7,819 bases of DNA from Clostridiales bacterium (GTDB taxonomy: Bacteria > Bacillota > Clostridia > Christensenellales > Aristaeellaceae): assembly GCA_012512355.1 (NCBI GenBank), contig JAAZEI010000032.1, positions 1 through 7,819 on the forward strand. The letters are read 5' to 3'. Below the pieces are notes generated by a model. The model worked only from the letters and a program-made list of their open reading frames with translations. It did not search any database and had not been told where the DNA came from. The first letter of the stretch is position 1. Each line of letters opens with the position of its first letter. This document shows positions 1 to 5,925 of this stretch, piece after piece. The position numbers were made by a program, and so were the translations under genes.

Positions 1-1
1 C

Positions 2-349
2 GTTTTTCCAGTCAGTGCAGCCACTGGCTTGGGCTTTGATGATTTGCTCAACAGGGTGATACAAATGCTTGATACCCTCCCCCTGCAGGAGCGCTATGAA
101 GAAAGCCCGGCTGAGGTGGAACAGCATATCACAGGCTATACGGTGCGCAAAGAAGAGGATACTTATATTGTGGAAGGCCACTCGATTGCAAGCCTGATTG
201 CTTCTGTCAACTTTGAAGATCATGAGAGCATGATCTGGTTTCATGCGACGCTTCAAAAAAGCGGCATCATCACCGCCCTGCGTGAAGCCGGAGCGACAGA
301 AGGTGACGGTGTGCGGATGAATGATATGGAGTTTGATTTCATCGATTAA
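2..349 (+). CDS. obg: Obg family GTPase, C-terminal end (partial, 5' end outside window)
   Basis: This is the tail of Obg/CgtA, the essential GTPase that binds the large ribosomal subunit late in assembly and is tied to stress responses. The frame is open from base 2. It begins with VFPVSAATGLGFDDLL, which carries the G5 nucleotide-base motif (SAxTG) that closes the G domain. The rest matches the Obg C-terminal OCT domain: a YIVEG strand, an ASVNFEDHESMIWF stretch, and the closing GDGVRMNDMEFDF, which resembles the usual GD-V-I-x-x-x-EFDF ending. A TTG at 29 lies inside the G domain and is not the true start. The Obg fold and the GTP-binding P-loop lie upstream of the window. yhbY follows 172 bp downstream, a common gene order in Firmicutes. 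No convincing terminator follows, so read-through into yhbY is possible. Confidence 0.93.
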   Translation, partial: VFPVSAATGLGFDDLLNRVIQMLDTLPLQERYEESPAEVEQHITGYTVRKEEDTYIVEGHSIASLIASVNFEDHESMIWFHATLQKSGIITALREAGATEGDGVRMNDMEFDFID

Positions 350-390
350 ACCATTCTGTATGGGCAGCCACGCAAACTGAGACAGGAAAA

Positions 391-421
391 TTGATGTTCA
401 GTGAGTTGTGTATGATATAAT
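391..421 (+). promoter_or_regulatory. Candidate promoter of yhbY (extended -10)
   Basis: A perfect TATAAT (416-421) is preceded by TGA (413-415), giving the TGn extended -10 form. A weak -35, TTGATG (391-396), sits 19 bp upstream, which is longer than ideal, so the extended -10 probably carries most of the activity. It would give yhbY its own transcript with a leader of roughly 90 bases, independent of obg. This is a reading from sequence only. Confidence 0.55.
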
Positions 422-445
422 ACTGTATGCATTACCCAAGTGATA

Positions 446-491
446 TATACCCGCCGACATAGGTATAGGCGGAAATGGTTCATCGCTATGT
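446..491 (+). promoter_or_regulatory. Possible structured leader RNA of yhbY with competing stems
   Basis: Three exact pairings compete within the 5' leader. TATACC (446-451) pairs with GGTATA (462-467). CCGCC (451-455) pairs with GGCGG (468-472). ACATAG (457-462) pairs with CTATGT (486-491). The last two can coexist as an H-type pseudoknot, because the second strand of one lies outside the loop of the other. The structure ends about 15 bases before the ribosome binding site. It matches no riboswitch class I recognise. Short stems like these can arise by chance, so the call is tentative. Confidence 0.25.
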
Positions 492-521
492 ATGGGGATA
501 CAAATGAAAGGAAAAAGGTAA

Positions 522-812
522 ATGGAATTAAGCGCTAAACAAAGAGCTGTGCTGCGCAGCATGGCCAACGGCCTTACTCCTGTGCTGTATATAGGCAAGG
601 AAGGCATTTCCGATGCCACAATCAAGGAGACCTATGATGTGCTGCAGTCACGCGAACTCATCAAGGGCGCTGTGCTGCAAAATTCTCCGATTCAGGCGAA
701 GGAAGTGGTGCGTGTGCTCTGTGAAAGAACAGGCGCGTCACCCGTCCAGGTGATCGGAAGTAAGTTTGTGCTCTATCGTAAAAATGATAAAGACCCCAAA
801 ATAGAGTTTTAA
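522..812 (+). CDS. yhbY: YhbY/YqeI-type ribosome assembly RNA-binding protein (CRM domain)
   Basis: This 96-residue protein is almost entirely one CRS1-YhbY (CRM) domain, an RNA-binding fold associated with precursor large ribosomal subunits. It opens MELSAKQRAVLRSMANGL, close to the E. coli YhbY opening. The GxxG loop typical of the fold is GKEG at residues 25-28. The ELIKG strand and the VQVIGSKFVLYRK segment near the C-terminus are also family hallmarks. The length is normal for a stand-alone bacterial member (about 95-100 residues). The ATG start has a modest Shine-Dalgarno, AAAGG at 507-511, 10 bases upstream. It lies between obg and a strong terminator; in many Firmicutes nadD follows next, but here the order breaks and nrdD comes instead. 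It is cytoplasmic and acts in 50S maturation by family knowledge. Confidence 0.93.
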   Translation: MELSAKQRAVLRSMANGLTPVLYIGKEGISDATIKETYDVLQSRELIKGAVLQNSPIQAKEVVRVLCERTGASPVQVIGSKFVLYRKNDKDPKIEF

Positions 813-885
813 GGCAGACTATACAGCAAATTTTAATAGAGAATTACTTAAATGCAGCATAAAAGCTGCAACCCGATAGTTAGTG

Positions 886-913
886 GCAACTACCATATAT
901 GGTAGTTGCTTTT
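886..913 (+). terminator. Intrinsic terminator after yhbY
   Basis: A perfect 24-base palindrome (886-909) has the stem GCAACTACCA against TGGTAGTTGC with a TATA loop, followed by TTTT. It lies 73 bases past the yhbY stop. A smaller hairpin, TGCAGC/GCTGCA, at 853-870 precedes it. The palindrome's ATATAT core also looks like an NrdR box, noted separately. Confidence 0.85.
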
Positions 914-937
914 GTATTTATTACCTATATGATGTGG
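890..937 (+). promoter_or_regulatory. Candidate pair of NrdR boxes upstream of nrdD
   Basis: NrdR is the ATP-cone repressor of ribonucleotide reductase genes. It normally binds two 16-bp boxes (consensus roughly acaCwAtATaTwgtgt) about 31-32 bp apart. Here 890-905 (core CCATATATGGT) and 922-937 (core CTATATGATGTG) each match about 10 of 16 consensus positions as I recall it. They are exactly 32 bp apart, just upstream of the nrdD -35 box. The first box lies inside the yhbY terminator palindrome, which on its own explains its symmetry, so chance is a serious alternative. Confidence 0.35.
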
Positions 938-945
938 TATTTGCC

Positions 946-973
946 TTGACAGCTTGAGACGGGATGGTATAAT
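946..973 (+). promoter_or_regulatory. Strong SigA-type promoter of nrdDG
   Basis: A consensus -35 TTGACA (946-951) and a consensus -10 TATAAT (968-973) are separated by 16 bp, with a TGG extended -10 at 965-967. Transcription should start near 980, giving a leader of about 50 bases before the nrdD ATG. Confidence 0.85.
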
Positions 974-1029
974 AATACTCCGCATAAGAAAAATGATCTT
1001 GTCAGATATACTTTAGGAGGAACAGTTTC

Positions 1030-3348
1030 ATGATTACCAGCATTAAAAAACGCGATGGCCGCATGGTGCCTTTTGACACTGAAAAAATAGATCAGGCCAT
1101 TGTCCGCGCCTTTGCCGCCTCAGGCAGCCAGAAGGGGAAAGACACTGCAAGGGAACTGACCTGCCTGATTATAGAAGAGCTCGAAAAAAACGAAAGCATC
1201 TCAGCAGCCCCAGGTGTTGAGGAGGTACAGGACACGGTTGAGCGTGTGCTGATAGAAAAAGGTTTTGTGCGCACTGCAAAGTGTTATATCCTTTATCGCG
1301 CTGAGCGCAGCCGTGTGAGGGAGATGAACACCCGCCTGATGAAGACCTATGAGGATATCACCTTTAAGTCAGCGAGTGATTCTGACATGAAGCGTGAGAA
1401 TGCCAACATCGACGGAGATAGCGCCATGGGCTCCATGCTGAAATTTGGCTCGGAGGGCGCCAAGCAGTTTAACGAAATGTATGTCATCAACCCCAAGCAT
1501 ACGCAGGCTCATCAGCAAGGGGATATTCATATCCATGACTTGGATTTTTTGACACTGACTACCACCTGCTGCCAGATTGACCTGCAGAAATTGTTTAAAA
1601 ATGGATTCTCTACCGGCCATGGCGTACTGCGCGAACCCATGGATATTTCCAGTTACTCAGCGCTGTGCTGCATCGCCATTCAGGCCAACCAAAATGATCA
1701 GCATGGCGGACAGAGCATCGTCAGTTTCGATTATGGTCTGGCGCCGGGGGTGAGAAAAACTTATCAAAAACGTTACCGTGACAACACAGCCCGTTTATTG
1801 GAGGCTGAATATGACCTCAGTGATGCCGGGGAAAAGGTCGCCCAGATGCTTAAAGCGGTTGAAGCAGAGACTGGTCTGGTACCTGAAATGGCAGCAAGTG
1901 AACTTTTTTCGCAGGCCATGACGGCACAGATGATGAACTTCATGCAAAAGGAGAAGGCAGAAAAACTACTGCAGTATGCCCGTAAATTTTCAGACAAGGA
2001 AATCGTCAAGGCTACTTATCAGGCGATGGAAGCCCTCATCCACAACCTCAACACCATGAACAGCCGTGCAGGGGCACAGGTTCCTTTTTCGTCCATTAAC
2101 TACGGCACAGACACTTCGCCTGAAGGCCGTTTGGTGATGGAGCAGCTTTTGCTGGCAACTGAGGCCGGGTTGGGACGCGGGGAGACACCCATCTTCCCCA
2201 TCCAGATATTCAGGGTGAAAGAAGGGGTCAATTCAAGCCCAGGCGACCCCAATTACGATCTGTTCAAGCTGGCAATTCGCTGTTCGGCCAAAAGACTATT
2301 TCCCAACTTTTCCTTTTTGGACGCGCCTTATAACCTCCGCTACTATCGGCCTGGCCAACCTGAAACTGAAGTCAGCTATATGGGCTGCCGCACCCGAGTG
2401 ATGGCCAATGCGCACGATACCCAGCGTGAGCTGGCGCCGGGAAGAGGCAACTTATCCTTCACCTCCATCAATTTGCCGCGCATTGCCATCGAAGCCAGGG
2501 GCGACGCGGGCTGGTTTTTTGAGGAGCTGGAGAACAAGCTGGATTTGGTTTTTGTCCAGCTCAATGAACGATTTGAAATCATTGCTGCCAAAAAAGTGTA
2601 TAATTTTCCTTTTCTCATGGGTCAGCATGTATGGATTGACAGCGATACTTTAGGCTGGGAGGATGAGGTTCGCGAAGTCCTCAAGCATGGTACCCTGAGC
2701 GTTGGGTTCATTGGCCTGGCGGAAGCTTTGGTTGCGCTTCGCGGAACGCACCACGGCGCCAGCCCGGAAAGCCAAAACCTTGGGCTTGAGATTATTGCAT
2801 TTATGCGCGATTATCTCGATAGAAAAACTGAAGAAACCAAAATGAATTGTACTTTGATCGGCACCCCGGCAGAGGGTCTCTCCGGCCGCTTCGTGCGGCT
2901 GGACCAAGAGCGTTATGGTGAGATAGCGGGGGTCACCGACCGCGAATACTACACCAATTCCTTTCATGTGCCGGTTTACTATCCCATCAGCGCCTTTGAC
3001 AAAATAAGCGTTGAAGCGCCATATCATGCACTGACCAATGCGGGTCATATTACCTATGTGGAGATGGATGGTAACCCCAGCCAGAACCTTGAAGCCTTTG
3101 AAAAGATTGTGCGTCACATGCAAAACACCGGTGTCGGCTATGGGTCTATTAACCATCCCATCGATCGGGATCCTGTTTGTGGCTATAATGGCATCATCGG
3201 GGACAATTGTCCCCAGTGCAGAAGGCGTGAGGAGGATCATAAGTTCGAGCGTATCCGCAGAATTACAGGGTATCTGGTGGGTACGCTTGACAGGTTTAAC
3301 AACAGCAAGCGCTCAGAAGAGCACGATCGGATAAAACACAAGATTTAA
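1030..3348 (+). CDS. nrdD: Anaerobic (class III) ribonucleoside-triphosphate reductase
   Basis: This cytoplasmic enzyme reduces ribonucleoside triphosphates to deoxyribonucleotides without oxygen, using a glycyl radical. At 772 residues it has full family length. Residues 1 to about 95 are an ATP-cone allosteric domain (opening MITSIKKRDGRMVPFDTEKI). The adjacent Cys180-Cys181 (TTTCCQIDL) and Cys453 in YMGCRTRV correspond to the two active-site cysteines known from T4 and E. coli NrdD. The C-terminal glycyl-radical motif is RRITGYL, with Gly747 as radical site, 25 residues from the end. Before it lies a zinc-type motif with Cys717, Cys727 and Cys730; characterised enzymes use four cysteines, so one ligand is replaced here. 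A clear ribosome binding site, AGGAGG, ends at 1020, 9 bases before the ATG. nrdG follows after 12 bases. Characterised members take electrons either from formate or from thioredoxin-like proteins; I could not assign the subgroup. Confidence 0.97.
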   Translation: MITSIKKRDGRMVPFDTEKIDQAIVRAFAASGSQKGKDTARELTCLIIEELEKNESISAAPGVEEVQDTVERVLIEKGFVRTAKCYILYRAERSRVREMNTRLMKTYEDITFKSASDSDMKRENANIDGDSAMGSMLKFGSEGAKQFNEMYVINPKHTQAHQQGDIHIHDLDFLTLTTTCCQIDLQKLFKNGFSTGHGVLREPMDISSYSALCCIAIQANQNDQHGGQSIVSFDYGLAPGVRKTYQKRYRDNTARLLEAEYDLSDAGEKVAQMLKAVEAETGLVPEMAASELFSQAMTAQMMNFMQKEKAEKLLQYARKFSDKEIVKATYQAMEALIHNLNTMNSRAGAQVPFSSINYGTDTSPEGRLVMEQLLLATEAGLGRGETPIFPIQIFRVKEGVNSSPGDPNYDLFKLAIRCSAKRLFPNFSFLDAPYNLRYYRPGQPETEVSYMGCRTRVMANAHDTQRELAPGRGNLSFTSINLPRIAIEARGDAGWFFEELENKLDLVFVQLNERFEIIAAKKVYNFPFLMGQHVWIDSDTLGWEDEVREVLKHGTLSVGFIGLAEALVALRGTHHGASPESQNLGLEIIAFMRDYLDRKTEETKMNCTLIGTPAEGLSGRFVRLDQERYGEIAGVTDREYYTNSFHVPVYYPISAFDKISVEAPYHALTNAGHITYVEMDGNPSQNLEAFEKIVRHMQNTGVGYGSINHPIDRDPVCGYNGIIGDNCPQCRRREEDHKFERIRRITGYLVGTLDRFNNSKRSEEHDRIKHKI

Positions 3349-3360
3349 AGAGGGTATAAC

Positions 3361-3867
3361 ATGCGGTTTCAGCTTTCGGGTATGGTGAATGACAGCATTG
3401 TAGATGGACCTGGTTTGCGGCTTGCAGTTTTTATGCAGGGCTGTCCCTATCGCTGCCCCGGCTGTCATAACCCGCAGACGCATGATGTATCAGGTGGCCA
3501 GACAGCTGATACGCAGGATGTTCTGGCGAAGCTCAAAAGCAACCCATTGCTGGATGGCCTGACCCTGTCAGGAGGTGAGCCCCTTGTGCAGCCCCAAGCC
3601 GCTGCCGTCATGGCAGAACAAGCAAGAGGGCTGGGGCTCAATGTCTGGTGCTACACAGGAAGCACTTTTGAAGAAATTATAAAAAAGAAAGACGAAGCGG
3701 TAAACAGGCTGCTTTCTCTGCTCAGCGTTCTGGTGGATGGTCCCTTTATCGAAGCCCAAAAATCATTGGATGTGGCCTGGCGGGGCAGCTCTAACCAAAG
3801 GCTGATTGATGTGCCCGCTTCGCTAAAACAGGGGAAAACTGTGCTATGGCAGCCTGAATCACGCTAA
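3361..3867 (+). CDS. nrdG: Anaerobic ribonucleotide reductase-activating protein (radical SAM)
   Basis: NrdG is the activase that uses S-adenosylmethionine and a [4Fe-4S] cluster to abstract hydrogen from the NrdD glycine (here Gly747). The 168-residue length is typical. The cluster motif CxxxCxxC is Cys28, Cys32 and Cys35 in GCPYRCPGCHN. The GPGLR segment at 16-20 and the SAM-binding SGGEP at 70-74 are also family signatures. The ATG follows an AGAGGG ribosome binding site (3349-3354) by 6 bases and lies 12 bases after nrdD, so the two are one operon and should be made together. A bidirectional hairpin terminator begins 17 bases after the stop. The C-terminus, VLWQPESR, looks complete. Confidence 0.96.
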   Translation: MRFQLSGMVNDSIVDGPGLRLAVFMQGCPYRCPGCHNPQTHDVSGGQTADTQDVLAKLKSNPLLDGLTLSGGEPLVQPQAAAVMAEQARGLGLNVWCYTGSTFEEIIKKKDEAVNRLLSLLSVLVDGPFIEAQKSLDVAWRGSSNQRLIDVPASLKQGKTVLWQPESR

Positions 3868-3884
3868 TGGAAGTATTATCAGTT

Positions 3885-3920
3885 TAAAACAGCCCCGTCG
3901 CGAGAGACGGAGCTGTTTTA
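3885..3920. terminator. Bidirectional terminator between nrdG and the DUF2007-like gene
   Basis: The stem TAAAACAGC/GCTGTTTTA plus CCGTC/GACGG has a single C-A mismatch between the two blocks and a GCGAGA loop. Runs of A on one arm and T on the other let it work for both the plus-strand nrdDG transcript and the minus-strand genes that converge on it. Confidence 0.85.
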
Positions 3921-3947
3921 GATTAATAATTCAGGAAGCCAGGGGAT

Positions 3948-4286
3948 TCAGACATCTTCTATATCTATGCCATCATCCGCCTGCATTTGGTCGCCGCTGA
4001 CAAGAGCAAACAAGTCTTTGGCTTGATCATAGATTCCAAATGGTACGTAAAAACTGTATTGTTCCATCATGCTGCCAATCCAAACACTCATGCCCGCCCC
4101 CAGGCGGCCTTCTTTAAGAAAGGGTATTTTCTCATCCAGCAGTACGCCTTCAAGCATGGCTGCTGAAAACCCGCTGAGCTGCGCCAAAAAAACAGGGTCG
4201 TTGCTTTGGGGGGTCCGCAGATACTTTGTTTTATGTGTTTCACAGGTGCTTTCGCAAAGCGTCCTGCAGTTTTCGCAATATTGCAT
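3948..4286 (-). CDS. Small zinc-ribbon plus DUF2007-like protein
   Basis: This 112-residue protein is probably cytoplasmic and of unknown function. The start was set at the ATG ending at 4286 because AAGGAG (4293-4298) lies 6 bases upstream; an in-frame start 26 codons earlier has no support. Residues 3-18 hold a likely metal site, YCENCRTLCESTCETH, with Cys4, Cys7, Cys11, Cys15 and His18. From about residue 28 the pattern resembles DUF2007 (putative signal-transducing, GlnB-like): a PVFLAQLSGFSAAMLEG opening, a LLDEKIPFL segment, and a closing VPFGIYDQAKDLFALVSG like the family's V-P-x-x-x-x-x-A-x-x-L ending. The C-terminus is acidic. It lies 156 bp downstream of the FNT channel on the same strand, with no clear terminator or strong promoter between, so co-transcription is plausible. 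DUF2007 members are often proposed to sense or bind small ligands, which is not established. Confidence 0.75.
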   Translation of the reverse strand: MQYCENCRTLCESTCETHKTKYLRTPQSNDPVFLAQLSGFSAAMLEGVLLDEKIPFLKEGRLGAGMSVWIGSMMEQYSFYVPFGIYDQAKDLFALVSGDQMQADDGIDIEDV

Positions 4287-4442
4287 ATGATGCTCCTTCT
4301 TGGCTGTCGATTTGATGGTTACCCCATCTTTTATATCGTTTCTTTGTTTCCTAGATATGCGCAAGTGGGGGAACGGTCCAGAGATTTCCGGCTCTTTGGG
4401 GTCGTTTTTTTCGCTGTTTTGAAAAGAGCTTGTTTTTGGGAA

Positions 4443-5075
4443 TCATCTTTTAAATGTTGATGACTTTGGTACAGCCTGAGGCATGATAGCATTGAGCGCT
4501 AAAGCGCCTATCGTATTGCCAAGGATGACCATTAGCATAAACATCAGGCTTTTAGCTTCTAAGGCCAGTCCCCAGCGCCAGGCGGCAGCCAGATAAAACA
4601 TATCCGCTACGCAGTGTTCAAAGCCCGACAGGATAAAAGCCGGCACACCCAGCAATAGGCCCAGATAACGACCCAGCGGGTCATCGAAGCGGCGAAATAT
4701 GTCAACAGCCAAAAAAACCAGCGCGCCGCAGAAAAATCCGCGGATAAAGCTTTCTTGTGCAGGCTGGACAATCTTTTTACTGACAATCGCCAGCACATCC
4801 ATGCCTGAAGCCGTGGGAAGGAACAAGAGACCGACAATGGCTGCCCCCAGGAAGTTGCCCACCAGCATCATCATCAGCCGGGTTGCTGTATCGCCTCCTG
4901 CCCTTCCCAGGTAGGCAATGCGTCCGGTATAGAGCGGCAAACCATATTGGCAAACAGCATATAAGCCAACAATAAACAAAAAGGCCCCCAGGTATCGGCT
5001 TTCTACCGAGAGATAAGCATAAGACCCCAGAGCAATGGAGGCTCCCGCGGCCATACTGTTGAGAAAAAAGTTCAT
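4443..5075 (-). CDS. Compact formate/nitrite transporter (FNT) family channel
   Basis: FNT proteins are pentameric inner-membrane channels for small monovalent anions such as formate, nitrite or hydrosulfide. This one has six hydrophobic segments at about 8-24, 29-46, 67-87, 110-126, 138-165 and 178-198. By hand alignment with E. coli FocA, the key pore residues are kept: Thr50 in the PLYTG loop (FocA Thr91), Lys101 in SKKI (Lys156) and His154 in SGFEHCVADMF (His209). GN-x-x-GA motifs occur at 73-78 and 186-191. It is 210 residues against the usual 250-290: it lacks the roughly 30-residue N-terminal helix and has a short loop before helix 6. Two normally conserved Asn are replaced, by Gly117 and Asp158. 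The ATG has AGAGGG 6 bases upstream. Nearby nrdDG makes formate a reasonable substrate guess, but the substitutions leave the substrate open. Confidence 0.85.
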   Translation of the reverse strand: MNFFLNSMAAGASIALGSYAYLSVESRYLGAFLFIVGLYAVCQYGLPLYTGRIAYLGRAGGDTATRLMMMLVGNFLGAAIVGLLFLPTASGMDVLAIVSKKIVQPAQESFIRGFFCGALVFLAVDIFRRFDDPLGRYLGLLLGVPAFILSGFEHCVADMFYLAAAWRWGLALEAKSLMFMLMVILGNTIGALALNAIMPQAVPKSSTFKR

Positions 5076-5121
5076 CCAATACCCTCTGACTCTCTTTATT
5101 GGCGCTCATTGTGCTGTGTTT

Positions 5122-5150
5122 ATCATACCACAGCATAAAGTTGATGACAA
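5122..5150 (-). promoter_or_regulatory. Promoter of the FNT channel gene (minus strand)
   Basis: Read on the minus strand, the -35 is TTGTCA (5145-5150) and the -10 is TATGAT (5122-5127), with a 17-bp spacer and a TGG extended -10. Its -35 box lies almost exactly on the -35 box of the divergent deoC promoter. Confidence 0.7.
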
Positions 5151-5172
5151 TAAGCCATTGGCATGCTACCAT
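5144..5172 (+). promoter_or_regulatory. Promoter of deoC
   Basis: The -35 is ATGACA (5144-5149) and the -10 is TACCAT (5167-5172), spaced 17 bp, with a TGC extended -10 (5164-5166). It is weaker than the opposing FNT promoter. The two -35 boxes share five bases (5145-5149), so the two polymerases could not bind at once. Confidence 0.55.
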
Positions 5173-5208
5173 AAAGACAAAGAGAATTACTTTTAGGAGG
5201 ATACAAGA

Positions 5209-5889
5209 ATGGATAAACGTGAAGTATTTGCGCATGTTGATCATACGCTTTTGAAGCCGACCGCTACCTGGGAGGAGATCAAGCTTATTTGTGAGGAAGG
5301 CCTGACTTATGAAATGGCCAGCGTCTGCATACCTCCGAGTTTTGTCAAGCGGGCAAAGGAGCACTTTCCCGCTCTCAATGTCTGTACGGTGATTGGCTTT
5401 CCTCTGGGCTACAGCACCAAAGAGGTTAAACTTTTCGAAGCCTCGCATGCCTTGCAGGAAGGGGCAGGTGAGATTGATATGGTGGTCAACCTGGGTGATG
5501 TTAAAGAAGGCAATTTTGGCAAAATCACTAAGGAGATTGCCGCACTCAAGGACGCGGCCGGCGACAGGGTGCTCAAGGTCATTATAGAGACTTGTTATTT
5601 AAGTGAGGACGAGAAAATCGCGCTGTGCAAATGCGTAACCGATGGCGGAGCAGACTACATCAAAACGTCCACTGGCTTTGGTACCGGCGGCGCTTCGATG
5701 GAAGATATCCAGCTGCTTAAACAGCATATCGGCGCTGGCGTTAAAATCAAAGCATCCGGCGGCATCCGCACGGCTGAAGATATGCTGGCTTACTTAGAGG
5801 CAGGTGTATCCCGTATAGGTGCCAGTGCTGCAGTAAAGGCTTTTGCAAACAAGGGTGAAGAAAATCAGGACAAGAACAGCGGATATTGA
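5209..5889 (+). CDS. deoC: Deoxyribose-phosphate aldolase
   Basis: DeoC is a class I (Schiff-base) aldolase of the TIM-barrel fold. It splits 2-deoxyribose 5-phosphate into acetaldehyde and glyceraldehyde 3-phosphate in deoxynucleoside breakdown. At 226 residues it has typical bacterial length. The opening HVDHTLLKPTATWEEI is characteristic. The Schiff-base lysine is Lys152 in GADYIKTSTGFG; the second active-site lysine is Lys181 in KIKASGGIR; Asp90 in EIDMVVNLG is the usual catalytic aspartate. A strong ribosome binding site, TTAGGAGG, ends 8 bases before the ATG. No other deo genes (deoA, deoB, deoD, deoR) are in view; nrdDG lies about 1.3 kb away beyond two minus-strand genes. A binding-protein gene follows 36 bases downstream with no terminator between, so the two are probably co-transcribed. 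Confidence 0.97.
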   Translation: MDKREVFAHVDHTLLKPTATWEEIKLICEEGLTYEMASVCIPPSFVKRAKEHFPALNVCTVIGFPLGYSTKEVKLFEASHALQEGAGEIDMVVNLGDVKEGNFGKITKEIAALKDAAGDRVLKVIIETCYLSEDEKIALCKCVTDGGADYIKTSTGFGTGGASMEDIQLLKQHIGAGVKIKASGGIRTAEDMLAYLEAGVSRIGASAAVKAFANKGEENQDKNSGY

Positions 5890-5925
5890 GGCCAGACTCT
5901 AAGACGACTTGTGGAGGATGTGAAA

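Noticed and set aside
475..507. A 10-codon open frame (MVHRYVWGYK) in the yhbY leader that could be a leader peptide
   Set aside because: The only purine-rich stretch, GGCGG, is 2 bases before the ATG, too close for initiation, and the peptide has no run of one amino acid.
853..885. Small hairpin and following bases between yhbY and its terminator as a riboswitch
   Set aside because: It lies upstream of both the terminator and the nrdD promoter, so it would not be in the nrdD leader, and no riboswitch consensus was recognised.
2650..3240. A 196-codon open frame on the minus strand inside nrdD
   Set aside because: It lies wholly antisense to a highly conserved part of nrdD, has no family resemblance, and shows no ribosome binding site of note.
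4287..4364. N-terminal extension of the DUF2007-like protein by 26 codons
   Set aside because: The internal ATG has a well-spaced AAGGAG, the metal motif starts right after it, and the extension is basic and unlike the family.
4378..4399. Possible hairpin between the FNT and DUF2007-like genes
   Set aside because: The pairing CCAGAG with CTCTTTGG needs a two-base bulge and no T-run follows on the minus strand, so it is not a credible terminator.
4777..5448. A 223-codon open frame on the minus strand spanning the FNT/deoC junction
   Set aside because: It overlaps both recognised genes in other frames and covers their promoters; its sequence resembles no protein family.
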